Under the pieces are notes generated by a model that saw nothing but the letters and a program-made list of their open reading frames with translations, was not told the origin of the DNA and did no database searches. The translations under genes were made by a program, and so were the position numbers. From positions 1 through 46,605 of the forward strand of contig CACZOA010000083.1 in the NCBI GenBank assembly GCA_902782665.1: a stretch of 46,605 nt of DNA, read 5' to 3'. This DNA is from an uncultured Bacteroidales bacterium (lineage in GTDB: Bacteria > Bacteroidota > Bacteroidia > Bacteroidales > Paludibacteraceae). This document shows positions 7,348-15,339 of this stretch, in pieces. Numbering within the stretch: position 1 is the stretch's first letter; each line of letters opens with the position of its first letter.

Positions 7348-10300
7348 ATGCAGATTAAAAAAATAAATGTCGGACTTGATGCAGGTAGCACAACACTGAA
7401 AATTGTGGCCACCAATGATGAGAATGAAGTATTATTCACAGATTACAACCGACATAACGCAGATATACCCAAAGCTCTTGCTGATTCGCTTGAACGATTA
7501 AAAGCGAAAATCGGTGCAGACGCTACAGTCCGATTCCAGGCGACAGGTAGTGCAGGAATGGGATTGTGCGAACGTCTTGGATTACCTTTTATTCAGGAAG
7601 TTGTAGCAGCGACAGAAGTTGTACTGAAAAAATACCCTGAGACAAAAACGCTTGTTGATATTGGAGGAGAAGACACTAAAATGATCTTCTTCAACCACAA
7701 TATGCAGGCTGACATCCGTATGAACGGCAACTGTGCAGGTGGTACAGGAGCATTCATCGACCAGATGGCAATGATCCTTGGCGTATCTGTAGCAGAGTTG
7801 AGCGACATGGCTCTACGTGCGAAAGCGATACATCCTATCGCAAGCCGTTGTGGTGTATTCTCAAAGACTGACATTCAGAATCTGATAGCTCTTAATGTTT
7901 GCCGTGAAGAGATCGCAGCAAGCATCTTCAATGCTGTTGCGACGCAGGTGCTCTCCACTCTGTCTCGTGGTATGGATATTCTCCCTAAAGTATTCTTGTG
8001 TGGAGGTCCGTTCGCATATATTCCTGCATTGAGGGACATCTTCCAAAAGAAGATGGGCATGACTGATGATGACGTCATCTACTCAGAATACTCTAATGTA
8101 ATCCCTGCTCTCGGTGCAAGTCTTTCTATCAAAGACGACATACCATTCAAGAGTCTAAACGATTACATAACTCTTCTTAACAATTCAGACAAGACTGCGA
8201 TCAAACTGAAGCAATCTGGTCTGCAGCCGCTATTCACGTCTCAAAAAGAGAGAGAGGCTTGGGAAGACGAGAAGAGTCAAAATAAGATCGAAAACATTGC
8301 CATCGCCGATGTTAAAAACGATGTCTGCTACATAGGTATCGACTCAGGCAGCACCACAACAAAAGTTGTGGCGATGGATGAAGACGAAAAAATTTTCTTC
8401 ACTTTCTACAAGAAAAGTTCAGGCCGTCCGTTGGAGACTGTATTAGAAGGTCTACAAAAATTGGAGGCTGAGGCAAAATCCGCAGGCAAAAAGCTCATCG
8501 TCAAAGCAGCATGTTCTACTGGATATGGCGAAGATTTGATAAAGACCGCCTACGGTCTTGACTACGGCATGGTGGAGACTATCGCCCACTACACTGCCGC
8601 TCACAAACTGAATCCAAACGTATCGTTCATCCTCGACATCGGTGGTCAGGACATGAAAGCCATCTTCGTGGAGAACGGCACAATAAACAAGCTTGAAATC
8701 AACGAGGCTTGTTCAAGCGGATGCGGATCATTCATCGACAGTTTCGCAGCATCTCTTGGATACCCTATCGAACAATTCGTAGAGAAGGCTCTGCAGAGTA
8801 CAAACCCACAGGATTTGGGAACACGTTGCACCGTCTTCATGAACTCAAAAGTGCGTCAATGCGTACGTGAAGGTGCCACAATCGAAGACATCTCCGCAGG
8901 TTTGGCTTATTCTGTAGTAGGCAACTGTCTATATAAAGTATTGAAACTTAAAGACGTAAGTGAATTAGGCAACCATATTGTGCTTCAAGGAGGAACGATG
9001 CGCAACAAAGCTGTTGTGAGAGCGTTCGAGAATAGCATAAAGAAGACGGTGGCTGTATCCAACTATCCAGAACTGATGGGTGCGTATGGAGCGGCACTGT
9101 ATGCCAAACACATGGGAGCAGACAACCGTCGTGAATTGTCGGCAATGGCAGAAGCTTGTGAATACACAGTTGAGCCATTCAGATGTGTAGGTTGCGAAAA
9201 CAACTGCCACGTCTTGAAAAATATATTCGCCAACGGAAAAGTTTTCTACTCTGGCAACAAATGCGAGAAAGTCTACACAAACAAAGGTGAAGACGAGAGA
9301 GTAAGCGGATTCAACATGAGTCTCTACAAAAGCGAGTTGGCATTCAAGAAAAACATCCGTCTCGACAGCAAAGCGACTCCGAAACTGACAATCGGTATTC
9401 CTCGAGTGCTTGGCATGTTTGAAGACTACCAGTTTTGGTACACCCTATTCACATTATGCGGAATCAAAGTGGTAACAAGTCCACGCTCATCATTCAAAAT
9501 GTATGAGAAGGGACTAAACACAATCATGGCAGACAACATCTGTTTCCCTGCCAAACTCGTGCATGGCCACATCTTCGACCTGATGGAAAAAAAGGTCGAC
9601 AGAATATTCTATCCATACGTGATTTATGAAAAGAGAGATGGCAAGCATGAGAACAACACATACAACTGCCCTATTGTGGCAGGATATAGTGACGTGATCA
9701 AATCAGCCATCGATCCTGCCGAGAAAAGCAATATTCCAGTGGATAGTCCCGTCGTCTCCTTTAAGGATGAAAAACTTTTGAAAAAGGCTTTGAAATCATA
9801 TCTGAAGGAGATTTTAGGAAAAGACTTTTCAGAAAAGACGTTTAAGGAGGCGTTCATCGCGGCTATCAACGCAGAGAACACATTTGAAAATACCTTAGCA
9901 GAAAAGGCCCAGCAAGCGCTTCTAAAAGCAAAGCAAAACGACCGTATGGTGATTCTGCTTGCCGGCCGACCATATCACAACGATCCGCTCATCCAACACA
10001 AAGTGTCGGAAATCATGACATCATTCGGCATTGATGTGGTGACGGAAGATGTGGCGAGAGGTGTGGAGGATTCAACAAAAGACACCCACATCATTCCACA
10101 GTGGAGTTACATGAACCGCATCATGCGTGCGGCAAAAATGGTGGCTGAAAGCAAAGACAACATCCATTTCGTGCAGCTGACAAACTTCGGTTGCGGTCCG
10201 GACGCATTCATACTTGACGAAGTAGGAGACGTATTGCGTCGCTATGGGAAAAACCACACGATTCTTAAAGTAGACGACGTGAATAATGCCGGATCTCTAC

Positions 10301-11607
10301 GTTTGAGAATCCGCAGTTTGGTGGAAAGCATCAAATTCAAACGACACAAAGATGCCATAAAGAAAGAATTCAAGACGACACCAGAATTCACCGTACTCGA
10401 CAAGAAGAGAAAGGTGTTGTTGCCATATTTTTCGGAATTCCACACACCTATCATGCCACCAATGTTTGAGTTGATGGGATATGATGTAGAGTGCTTGCCC
10501 CCTGGCACGCCTGAAAGTGCAAAAGCAGGTTTGCAATATGCCAACAATGAGGTTTGCTATCCAGCCACACTTGTAGTGGGAGACGTAATAACAGCACTGC
10601 GAAGTGGCAAATACGACCTAAACAACATAGCATTCGCCATTACACAGACAGGAGGTCAGTGTCGTGCGACGAACTACATAGCATTAATAAAGAAAGCTTT
10701 GTTAGCAGCTGGATATGACAATATCCCTGTGGTGTCTATTTCGGTGATGAACACAATCAACGAGCAGAGTGGATTTACGCCAAACATCCAAAAAGCCATC
10801 CACCCAATTCTCTACTCTGTCCTGTTTGTCGAGGCAATTGCAAAGATGTACTATGCCACAGCTGTAAGAGAAAAAGAGGAAGGCAAGGCAAAATCTTTGA
10901 AAGACAAGTATATAGAAAAATACATCGCCATTTCAAAGGATGGGGACAAAAGAGCCACGCTAAAACTTTTGCGTGAGGCGGCCATTGAATTCAACGCTGC
11001 GGCATCAGACAAAAAAGTGCCACGCATCGGAGTTGTCGGAGAGATCTTCATCAAATACAACAGTTTTGGAAACCAGCATGTAGTGGATTGGTTGGTGAGC
11101 GAAGGTATCGAGCCAGTTATCCCAAGCATAATAGAGTTTTTCAGCCAATACTTCCCTAACGCGAAGTTCAACAGGAAAAACAATCTTGAGAAAGTGTCGA
11201 TCTGGCGACGCATGATCAACAACGTATTGGAGAAGAAACTTGTCAGCATGCTAAACGAATTTGACAAAGCAGCGTCAGCATTCAGATACTACGAGAAGAG
11301 TGCGGATATCAACCACGAGATGGAAAATGCGGCCAAGATCGTTTGTCCAGCGGCACAGTTTGGAGAAGGATGGTTGATTCCAGCCGAGTTTGTTTCGTTT
11401 GCCCAACGAGGCATCAACGCAGCCGTCAGCCTACAGCCATTCGGATGTATCGCCAACCATGTGATAAGCAAGGGAGTGGAGAGAAAAGTGAAGAAACTCT
11501 ACCCAGATATGAATCTGTTGTTCCTTGATTTCGACGGTGGTGTAAGTGAAGTGAACGTGCTCAACCGTCTGCACTTCCTGGCAAGACAGGTGAAAATGAT
11601 GAATTAG
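7348..11607 (+). CDS. Giant acyl-CoA dehydratase activase-related protein (two BcrAD/BadFG ATPase domains)
   Basis: 1419 aa. It has two ASKHA ATPase domains of the 2-hydroxyglutaryl-CoA dehydratase activator type. Domain 1 (about 6-265) starts VGLDAGSTTLKIV and has C129 (NCAGGTGAF) and C168 (SRCGVF). Domain 2 (about 327-590) starts YIGIDSGSTTTKVV and has C455/C459 (ACSSGCGSF) and C494 (TRCTVF). The cysteines are those that hold the bridging 4Fe-4S cluster in HgdC. A C-x2-C-x3-C cluster (613, 616, 620) plus C639 follows. A DUF2229 region spans about 680-900, and HgdB-like sequence (AGRPYHNDPLIQHKV) follows. Such fused proteins are common in anaerobes; their substrate is unproven. ATP-driven electron transfer is inferred from the family. 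Confidence 0.88.
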   Translation: MQIKKINVGLDAGSTTLKIVATNDENEVLFTDYNRHNADIPKALADSLERLKAKIGADATVRFQATGSAGMGLCERLGLPFIQEVVAATEVVLKKYPETKTLVDIGGEDTKMIFFNHNMQADIRMNGNCAGGTGAFIDQMAMILGVSVAELSDMALRAKAIHPIASRCGVFSKTDIQNLIALNVCREEIAASIFNAVATQVLSTLSRGMDILPKVFLCGGPFAYIPALRDIFQKKMGMTDDDVIYSEYSNVIPALGASLSIKDDIPFKSLNDYITLLNNSDKTAIKLKQSGLQPLFTSQKEREAWEDEKSQNKIENIAIADVKNDVCYIGIDSGSTTTKVVAMDEDEKIFFTFYKKSSGRPLETVLEGLQKLEAEAKSAGKKLIVKAACSTGYGEDLIKTAYGLDYGMVETIAHYTAAHKLNPNVSFILDIGGQDMKAIFVENGTINKLEINEACSSGCGSFIDSFAASLGYPIEQFVEKALQSTNPQDLGTRCTVFMNSKVRQCVREGATIEDISAGLAYSVVGNCLYKVLKLKDVSELGNHIVLQGGTMRNKAVVRAFENSIKKTVAVSNYPELMGAYGAALYAKHMGADNRRELSAMAEACEYTVEPFRCVGCENNCHVLKNIFANGKVFYSGNKCEKVYTNKGEDERVSGFNMSLYKSELAFKKNIRLDSKATPKLTIGIPRVLGMFEDYQFWYTLFTLCGIKVVTSPRSSFKMYEKGLNTIMADNICFPAKLVHGHIFDLMEKKVDRIFYPYVIYEKRDGKHENNTYNCPIVAGYSDVIKSAIDPAEKSNIPVDSPVVSFKDEKLLKKALKSYLKEILGKDFSEKTFKEAFIAAINAENTFENTLAEKAQQALLKAKQNDRMVILLAGRPYHNDPLIQHKVSEIMTSFGIDVVTEDVARGVEDSTKDTHIIPQWSYMNRIMRAAKMVAESKDNIHFVQLTNFGCGPDAFILDEVGDVLRRYGKNHTILKVDDVNNAGSLRLRIRSLVESIKFKRHKDAIKKEFKTTPEFTVLDKKRKVLLPYFSEFHTPIMPPMFELMGYDVECLPPGTPESAKAGLQYANNEVCYPATLVVGDVITALRSGKYDLNNIAFAITQTGGQCRATNYIALIKKALLAAGYDNIPVVSISVMNTINEQSGFTPNIQKAIHPILYSVLFVEAIAKMYYATAVREKEEGKAKSLKDKYIEKYIAISKDGDKRATLKLLREAAIEFNAAASDKKVPRIGVVGEIFIKYNSFGNQHVVDWLVSEGIEPVIPSIIEFFSQYFPNAKFNRKNNLEKVSIWRRMINNVLEKKLVSMLNEFDKAASAFRYYEKSADINHEMENAAKIVCPAAQFGEGWLIPAEFVSFAQRGINAAVSLQPFGCIANHVISKGVERKVKKLYPDMNLLFLDFDGGVSEVNVLNRLHFLARQVKMMN

Positions 11608-11624
11608 AAATGCTAAACACAAAC

Positions 11625-11656
11625 AAATAAAGACGGATTATTCCGTCTTTATTTAT
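11625..11656 (+). terminator. Terminator after the activase gene
   Basis: AAATAAAGACGGA (11625-11637) pairs perfectly with TCCGTCTTTATTT (11642-11654) around a 4-nt loop. The T-rich 3' arm serves as the U tract. It begins 18 bases after the stop codon. Confidence 0.88.
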
Positions 11657-11852
11657 GTTCCATTGCCAAAGCACACATACATATATATCTACCTGATTAT
11701 CAATATCGTAGTATTAGCTCCGCAATTTATATTGCAGTCACAATATTTTACTTAGGCAAATAGTAAAATAGGATAATTGCGTCTAACATATCCATAAATA
11801 TTTAATTTTCATGCCCATTATGATTCTCTTACAAATAAATCCGTTCCTTTCT

Positions 11853-11883
11853 TTTGTTTTGCCAAATATTGCTTTTAACTTTG
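11853..11883 (+). promoter_or_regulatory. Promoter of the fibre/protease operon
   Basis: TTTG (11853-11856) and TAACTTTG (11876-11883) are 19 bp apart, an ideal Bacteroidota promoter. The predicted start near 11890 leaves about 265 nt of untranslated leader before the ATG at 12155. Confidence 0.75.
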
Positions 11884-11889
11884 TGTATG

Positions 11890-12154
11890 CAAATCAAGAT
11901 GGATATTAGATAATGAATGCGAGATAAATGACTAATGCGAATTTTTATACGTAGATGTTATTTAATTAGTATGATGTTATTTAATTAAAAAACATTCATT
12001 TAGAGTAGAGAGTTTTAGAGTAGTCCAAATGAATGAATGTTTTCTCTAATAAACACCAAGTGTTTGCGAGCATATGAGGAAGAACTGGGGAGAGTTCTTT
12101 CTTCCTACGTGTGTTTTTATGTTATTTTGAACTCTCCATGAAAACTTTTTATCT
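11890..12154 (+). other. Long structured 5' leader
   Basis: No reading frame of note lies in the gene-free stretch 11608-12154. Apart from the terminator and promoter, the leader holds a 15-bp direct repeat (11954-11968 and 11973-11987) and a hairpin with a perfect 12-bp stem (11989-12000 with 12032-12043). The hairpin loop contains TTTAGAGTAG twice. An imperfect hairpin lies at 12077-12106. Together they suggest RNA-level control of the operon or mRNA stabilisation. No known riboswitch is recognised. Confidence 0.5.
11954..11987 (+). repeat. Tandem direct repeat GATGTTATTTAATTA x2
   Basis: The 15-mer GATGTTATTTAATTA occurs at 11954-11968 and again at 11973-11987, a 19-bp period. It sits inside the predicted leader, just before the 12-bp hairpin. 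Confidence 0.8.
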
Positions 12155-13435
12155 ATGTTATTTTCAAAATTATTGAAGGCAGGTGCAGCAGCATCCCTAG
12201 TGTTGACATGTGCAGGAGTAAACGCACAGTCATGGGTTTCTAATTCTACTTACGGTTTGTACGTTAGTCCACAAACAGGAACTAAAGGCAACGTTGCAAT
12301 CGGTGTGGCAGCAGCAAAAAGCTACCAAGGCAACAGACTAACAATCAAGGCAGACTCTGCGAAGAACGGTCTAAGAATCTACGATTACAATGGCAACACA
12401 AAACTGCTACAAGGATCAAACGGTGGTTTGACTGTAGGTGCAGCATCTGCAGCACCTGCTAATGGACTTTATGTTGCTGGAGCAAGTAATCTAAGAAGCA
12501 GTTTGACAGTTGCTGGAGCTTCAACATTCTCTTCAGCCACATTCAACAGCGGTGTGACAGCAAAGAGTGGTTTGATCGTATCATCAGGATTGGCAAAGTT
12601 CGATGGTCCTGTTTCTATGAACAGCACAATGGTAGCAAGCGGAGCTGCCACATTCAACAGCGGTGCGACAATAATCGGAACTACTCAATTAGCAGGTTCT
12701 CTAAATGTTACAGACGCAGCAACATTAAGCAAAACATTGAATGTTGCAGGTAAGACTACACTTAAATCAGTTGAAGCTACAGGCGTAGCAAATTTTAAGG
12801 GTTCATTACGTGCACTAAGTACTTTTGAGGCTGAAGGTTTTGCTAGATTTAATGATGGAGCTATTGTAAAAGGAGGTTTGTCTGCTTCTTTGACTGACCA
12901 CCCAGGATATCCAGGATCAATCACTATAGGAGGAACAGAAAAAGCTACTATTAAAGCAACTGAATTCTGTGGTTACAAGCCAGCATGTCCAAAGGATTTG
13001 TATTTCGATGCTAAAAATTATATTTTCCTAAACGGAAATGTTGGTATCGGAGTAGAGGATCCACAAGCTAAACTACACGTTGACGGCAAAATTCTATGTT
13101 CTGGTGAGATCGAGGTTGCAGATTTGAACTCAAATTCAATCAATGTTAACTCATTGAACGCAAAGGACATACAGATGGATATGCACGGAGCTGCCGACTA
13201 CGTATTTGATGAGAACTACGATTTGAAGTCACTTTCAGAGGTTGAGAGCTACGTTAACGAGCACAAGCACCTTCCTGGTATGCCATCAGCAGCAGAGATG
13301 GATGCAAACGGCGTAAGCGTATCTAAGATGAGCAACCTTCTTTTGGAGAAGGTAGAGGAGTTGACTCTACATATGATCAAGCTTGAGAAGGAGAATGCTG
13401 CATTGAAGGCAAAAGTTGAATCTTTAAGCAAGTAA
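12155..13435 (+). CDS. Secreted fibre-like repeat protein with TMF/tail-fibre-type C-terminus
   Basis: 426 aa. A signal peptide ends at VNAQ (residue 25). Residues about 80-240 are degenerate short repeats rich in A, S, T, G and N (for example ATFNSGVTAKSGLIVSSG and ATFNSGATIIGTTQLAGS), which suggests a beta-helical or trimeric fibre shaft. NVGIGVEDPQAKLHVDG near residue 297 and the C-terminus (VFDENYDLKSLSEVESYVNE, HKHLPGMPSA, then a coiled coil to the end) match the C-terminal module common in Bacteroidota tail-fibre/TMF-family surface proteins. No T9SS sorting domain is visible. The protease gene begins 4 bp after the stop, so the two are cotranscribed. The role as a surface fibre is inferred. 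Confidence 0.75.
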   Translation: MLFSKLLKAGAAASLVLTCAGVNAQSWVSNSTYGLYVSPQTGTKGNVAIGVAAAKSYQGNRLTIKADSAKNGLRIYDYNGNTKLLQGSNGGLTVGAASAAPANGLYVAGASNLRSSLTVAGASTFSSATFNSGVTAKSGLIVSSGLAKFDGPVSMNSTMVASGAATFNSGATIIGTTQLAGSLNVTDAATLSKTLNVAGKTTLKSVEATGVANFKGSLRALSTFEAEGFARFNDGAIVKGGLSASLTDHPGYPGSITIGGTEKATIKATEFCGYKPACPKDLYFDAKNYIFLNGNVGIGVEDPQAKLHVDGKILCSGEIEVADLNSNSINVNSLNAKDIQMDMHGAADYVFDENYDLKSLSEVESYVNEHKHLPGMPSAAEMDANGVSVSKMSNLLLEKVEELTLHMIKLEKENAALKAKVESLSK

Positions 13436-13439
13436 GAAT

Positions 13440-15197
13440 ATGAGAAAAAAATATTTACTGACCTTGCTTTTAGCATTCTTCTCTTTCCTATCAGCCATGG
13501 CTGCGGTAAGTCTTGAAGAAGCGAAGGCAAAGGTTAAAGATTATGCGAAGAACACGCTGATGCTGGATGAGTATGAACTATACGTAAACACTTCTAACAT
13601 TTCAAAAGTAAACGTATTATTCAGAGATCCTATTTCAGTCCCTTCTGCAAGTTGGGTGTTCTTCTTGGATGAGCAACCCAAAGCGAACTGGGAGCATAAC
13701 GCAAGTATAATATTCATTTCAAAGAGTTCAGGAAATGTAACCAGAACAAAAGTGTCTTTTTTCCCAGAAGACCTTAGAAACTGGACAAAAGACTCAGCTC
13801 AGAACAAAATATCTAAAAGATCAAATAGTTTTGAGGAAAACGCCGCAACTCCCGAACATCTTTCATTTGATTCAAATGGACTTTTGCTTCCAAATCAGTT
13901 TACTAAAACAACTAAAAGTTGCAACAACGCATATGCACTTATTATAAGTGGAGGTATTTCTTCTTCAAGTAATCATAGCAGATACTGGAACGATTGTTCT
14001 TTGTTTTATCAAATTCTTGTCGATGTATATGGTTACGATAGAAATAAAATCTATGTGATTATGGCAGATGGCACCAGCAGTTCTGAAGACTTGCATTTGT
14101 CAGCTACCGGAGGATATATGTCATCCCCCCTTGATTTGAATGGCGATGGCATAAACGACATTCAGCGTTCTGCAACAAGAGATAACATTTCATGGGCATT
14201 TGATCAATTGGCTTCAAGAATGACAAGCAATGACAACTTGTTCATTTTCACTACTGATCATGGTGCTTCAAGTGGAAACTTGTGTTTATGGGGAGAACAA
14301 ATGTCTCCTGACCAGATGTTGACACAAATGCAAAAGCTTAACAACTATAAAAGCATTTCTGTATGTATGGAACAATGTTTTAGTGGAGCTTTTGTAAATC
14401 CATTGAGCAATATGAGCAGACTTACAATTTGCACTGCTGCAAATGCAACTGAAACATCTTGCGGTGCAACATATATTGATCCATTTGTTTACCATTGGGC
14501 AATGGCAGTATCCAAGAAAGAAGCTGCTGACACAGACAACGACTCGAATATATCAATGTTAGAAGCATTTAGATATGCAAGAAACGCAGATGAATGCTAT
14601 GAGCACCCTCAGTACTGGTCTGATGGTTGTCTGGGAGAACGTCAATATTTGGATGGTCCTTTGGTTGACACACGATCTATAAGCGGCACAACGACCAGCA
14701 ATATTGTAAGAAGAGCAACCGTCAAAATCACGTCAACAACAAAGATCTCTAGAGCCGATGTTGGTTACCAATCATACGGCAAGATCTTCCTGAAGAGTGG
14801 TTTTAAGGTTTCTAACGGAGGTAAATTCAAAGGCACAATACTTGCATGTAATTCGTCAAATACAACAAGCAACAATCTACGTTCTGCTGACGTATATGAT
14901 GATTACGACAACGAGGAGTTCGAATTCAATCCTGAAATCACTGATATCGACGACGAGATTTCAGAAGTTGGTGGCATTGAGGTCTATCCTAACCCAACAG
15001 ATGGAATGCTTTACATTCGTTCTGGCAGCACAATTAACAAGGTTATTGTAGCTGACATGACAGGAAAGGTTATCATAGATGTAAATGGTGGATCAGACGA
15101 GGTTGAACTTGATCTATCATCAAATGCTAAAGGCATCTACGTGTTGAAAGTTGTTTCTGAGAACGACAGCATTGTTGAAAAGATAGTGTTGGAATAA
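13440..15197 (+). CDS. Secreted clan CD cysteine protease (legumain/C13-like) with T9SS sorting domain
   Basis: 585 aa. A signal peptide covers residues about 1-21. A possible propeptide runs to about 150. The catalytic domain (about 163-385) begins YALIISGG. It has the clan CD dyad H274 (TTDHGA) and C313 (MEQCFSGAF), each after a hydrophobic strand. LNGDGINDI and DTDNDSNIS look like calcium-binding loops. Residues about 440-470 (GYQSYGKIFLKSGFKV) resemble the domain often placed before T9SS tails. Residues 512-585 are a type A sorting domain (VYPNPTDG ... KGIYVLKVV). It is therefore probably surface-attached. Caspase-like C14 is an alternative family. The fibre protein encoded 4 bp upstream is a natural candidate substrate or partner. 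Confidence 0.85.
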   Translation: MRKKYLLTLLLAFFSFLSAMAAVSLEEAKAKVKDYAKNTLMLDEYELYVNTSNISKVNVLFRDPISVPSASWVFFLDEQPKANWEHNASIIFISKSSGNVTRTKVSFFPEDLRNWTKDSAQNKISKRSNSFEENAATPEHLSFDSNGLLLPNQFTKTTKSCNNAYALIISGGISSSSNHSRYWNDCSLFYQILVDVYGYDRNKIYVIMADGTSSSEDLHLSATGGYMSSPLDLNGDGINDIQRSATRDNISWAFDQLASRMTSNDNLFIFTTDHGASSGNLCLWGEQMSPDQMLTQMQKLNNYKSISVCMEQCFSGAFVNPLSNMSRLTICTAANATETSCGATYIDPFVYHWAMAVSKKEAADTDNDSNISMLEAFRYARNADECYEHPQYWSDGCLGERQYLDGPLVDTRSISGTTTSNIVRRATVKITSTTKISRADVGYQSYGKIFLKSGFKVSNGGKFKGTILACNSSNTTSNNLRSADVYDDYDNEEFEFNPEITDIDDEISEVGGIEVYPNPTDGMLYIRSGSTINKVIVADMTGKVIIDVNGGSDEVELDLSSNAKGIYVLKVVSENDSIVEKIVLE

Positions 15198-15232
15198 TCA
15201 ACAGCTTTTAATATAAACTCTCTTAAAAGAAG

Positions 15233-15266
15233 TCGCTTGCAGCGTAATACTGCAAGCGATTTTTTA
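15233..15266 (+). terminator. Terminator of the fibre/protease operon
   Basis: TCGCTTGCA (15233-15241) pairs perfectly with TGCAAGCGA (15251-15259) and is followed by TTTTTTATT. It lies 36 bases after the protease stop. Confidence 0.9.
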
Positions 15267-15291
15267 TTCTATCACACATGTCAAAATAAAA

Positions 15292-15315
15292 AGAGACGCA
15301 CGTCCATGCGTCTCT
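15292..15315 (-). repeat. REP-like palindrome acting as dnaE terminator (AGACGCA type)
   Basis: AGAGACGCA (15292-15300) pairs with TGCGTCTCT (15307-15315). Read on the minus strand it follows the dnaE stop by 24 bases, starts ATAG-AGACGCATGG and is followed by TTTTTATTTT. The palindrome is thus a plausible rho-independent terminator. The core is the same as in the elements at 19386-19437 and 32427-32470, but the foot is ATAG instead of GTAG and no trailing half copy is present. Confidence 0.7.
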
Positions 15316-15339
15316 ATATTTATCTTCGTTTTTTATCCA

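Noticed and set aside
12138-12176. A 12-codon ORF (MKTFYLCYFQNY) overlapping the start of the fibre gene in another frame
   Set aside because: It could be a leader peptide that couples translation, but it has no codon run or conserved feature to support this. It is noted only because the leader is otherwise unusual.
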